From the NCBI RefSeq assembly GCF_003601975.1, contig NZ_QZWZ01000029.1, forward strand, positions 1 to 64,000: a stretch of DNA of 64,000 nt, in the 5' to 3' direction. Positions 63,251 through 64,000 of this stretch are shown here, piece by piece. A model generated the notes under the pieces. It ran no database searches. It saw only the letters and a program-made list of their open reading frames with translations, and was not told the origin of the DNA. The number at the start of each line of letters is the position of its first letter. Position 1 is the stretch's first letter. Source of the stretch: Mesorhizobium waimense (GTDB taxonomy: Bacteria; Pseudomonadota; Alphaproteobacteria; Rhizobiales; Rhizobiaceae). The position numbers and the translations under genes are program-made.

Positions 63251-64000
63251 ATGCCAGATCTTTGTCGGACGTTGCATCTGGCCAGGATCTGGGTTGTTGC
63301 GGCAACCTTCGTTGGGATCGCGCAAGGCGCACGCGCGGACTGCATCGCCGAACGGCCGATGGCCATGGTTCCCGCCGATCCTTTGGTCTGTCAGCAGCTT
63401 GAGGCCACGATCCGCAAACCATCGGCGCTGTCCTTGGGGGATTACGAGAACAAGCTCAATCAGTATCTGGGCAGTTATTGTTATCGCAACGAAGCTGCAG
63501 GATGGGTGCACGACAAATACGTACGCCAGGCAGGACCGCGGATCGCGACCCTGGTCAACGGCGCCTGGCAAGGCGTCGACCACGGAACCCATGCGCCAGT
63601 GATGATCTGGTATTCGCCGGAAATGATGGACTGGCTTCGCAAAAATCGCTCGGCCAATGGCGAGGTCGATCACCCGCCGCCGGTTTCCGACGGCGCCATC
63701 ATGGTGAAAGAGATGTTTTCGGAGCCGGCATCGGATTGCCGGACAGTCGATCCTCGCAAACTGTTCCCGACCAGCGGCGCCGCGATCATGATTCGCGATG
63801 CCGGCGCCTCTCACGACGGCTGGTTCTGGGGCTGGTATGGCTTTGGCAGCCAGAGCGGCTGGACTCCGGACTGGCCGGCTCTGCCGGCCGACAGCAACAG
63901 CATGCCGAATATGGGCTTCGGACAATACTGCATGAACTGCCATGCCTCGGCGGCCGACAATCTGACCTTTGCATCTCCCAAGAACATCGAGGGTGAGCCC
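63251..64000 (+). CDS. Secreted c-type haem protein, N-terminal part (runs off window)
   Basis: The first 250 residues from the ATG at 63251 (GGAG 6 nt upstream). Signal peptide cleaved near ARA|D at 30. The mature part is Trp/Tyr-rich (WFWGWYGF near 194) and has GAIMVKEMF near 150, reminiscent of cytochrome P460-type domains, and a c-type haem motif CMNCH at 227-231. The open frame continues past 64000, so the protein is longer and may have more haem sites. Likely a periplasmic redox enzyme; substrate unknown. Confidence 0.8.
   Translation, partial: MPDLCRTLHLARIWVVAATFVGIAQGARADCIAERPMAMVPADPLVCQQLEATIRKPSALSLGDYENKLNQYLGSYCYRNEAAGWVHDKYVRQAGPRIATLVNGAWQGVDHGTHAPVMIWYSPEMMDWLRKNRSANGEVDHPPPVSDGAIMVKEMFSEPASDCRTVDPRKLFPTSGAAIMIRDAGASHDGWFWGWYGFGSQSGWTPDWPALPADSNSMPNMGFGQYCMNCHASAADNLTFASPKNIEGEP

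Overview
The window is a high-GC alphaproteobacterial chromosome segment, most likely Mesorhizobium or a close Phyllobacteriaceae relative. The evidence is gene order (obgE-proB-proA-nadD ... rsfS-rlmH-envC-ctpA; atpHAGDC; rplU-rpmA), a Rhizobium-type pyruvate carboxylase start, L21 and AtpB-beta subunits with Ala/Lys-rich extensions, DUF768- and DUF3037-type small genes, and several rhizobial palindromic intergenic repeats. All assignments come from reading the sequence; no database search was run.

Layout. 1-367: start of pyruvate carboxylase. 545-6290: a complete branched-chain amino-acid ABC transporter (livH-livM-livG-livF-DUF6867-livJ, minus strand). 6634-12163: a trans-4-hydroxy-L-proline catabolic cluster (hypD-hypO-hypE with divergent GntR regulator hypR), with an orphan ectoine-synthase-like gene, a LysR gene and a decayed second hypE tail beside it. 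12176-16904: HxlR/SnoaL pair, two tandem secreted small paralogues, mmsA with a LysR regulator. 16999-19598: a two-gene lipoprotein operon pairing a phospholipase-A2-like and a phospholipase-D-like protein. 19655-22162: alr-dadA for D-alanine catabolism. 22238-37573: a conserved housekeeping block (rppH, polysaccharide deacetylase-like, ctpA, envC-like, rlmH, rsfS, nadD, proA, proB, obgE, rpmA, rplU), interrupted by a frameshifted mscS, an MFS gene, a phosphodiesterase-like gene and a frameshifted GNAT gene.

37957-45745: tRNA-Ser(CGA) followed by about 7.7 kb of small hypothetical genes, lower GC and several broken genes (DUF768, DUF3037, SDR tail). It looks like a decayed genomic island, though no integrase or second att copy is visible. 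45746-47590: recQ. 47859-56669: hexuronate utilisation: uxaC, TRAP transporter dctPQM, GntR regulator, kduI, kduD and a KdgF-like cupin in one minus-strand operon, with uxuB divergent across a palindromic operator. 56939-62253: ATP synthase F1 operon atpH-atpA-atpG-atpD-(small ORF)-atpC. 62489-64000: a DUF4345-like membrane protein and the start of a secreted c-type-haem protein that runs off the end.

Recurring themes are 3'-end gene remnants next to intact or foreign genes (hypE tail, mmsA tail, SDR tail), palindromic repeats that have become part of genes (translated into HypO, supplying the ribosome binding site of a LysR gene, overlapping the stop codon of a GNAT gene), and single-base frameshifts in accessory genes. 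Some of those frameshifts could be sequencing errors.
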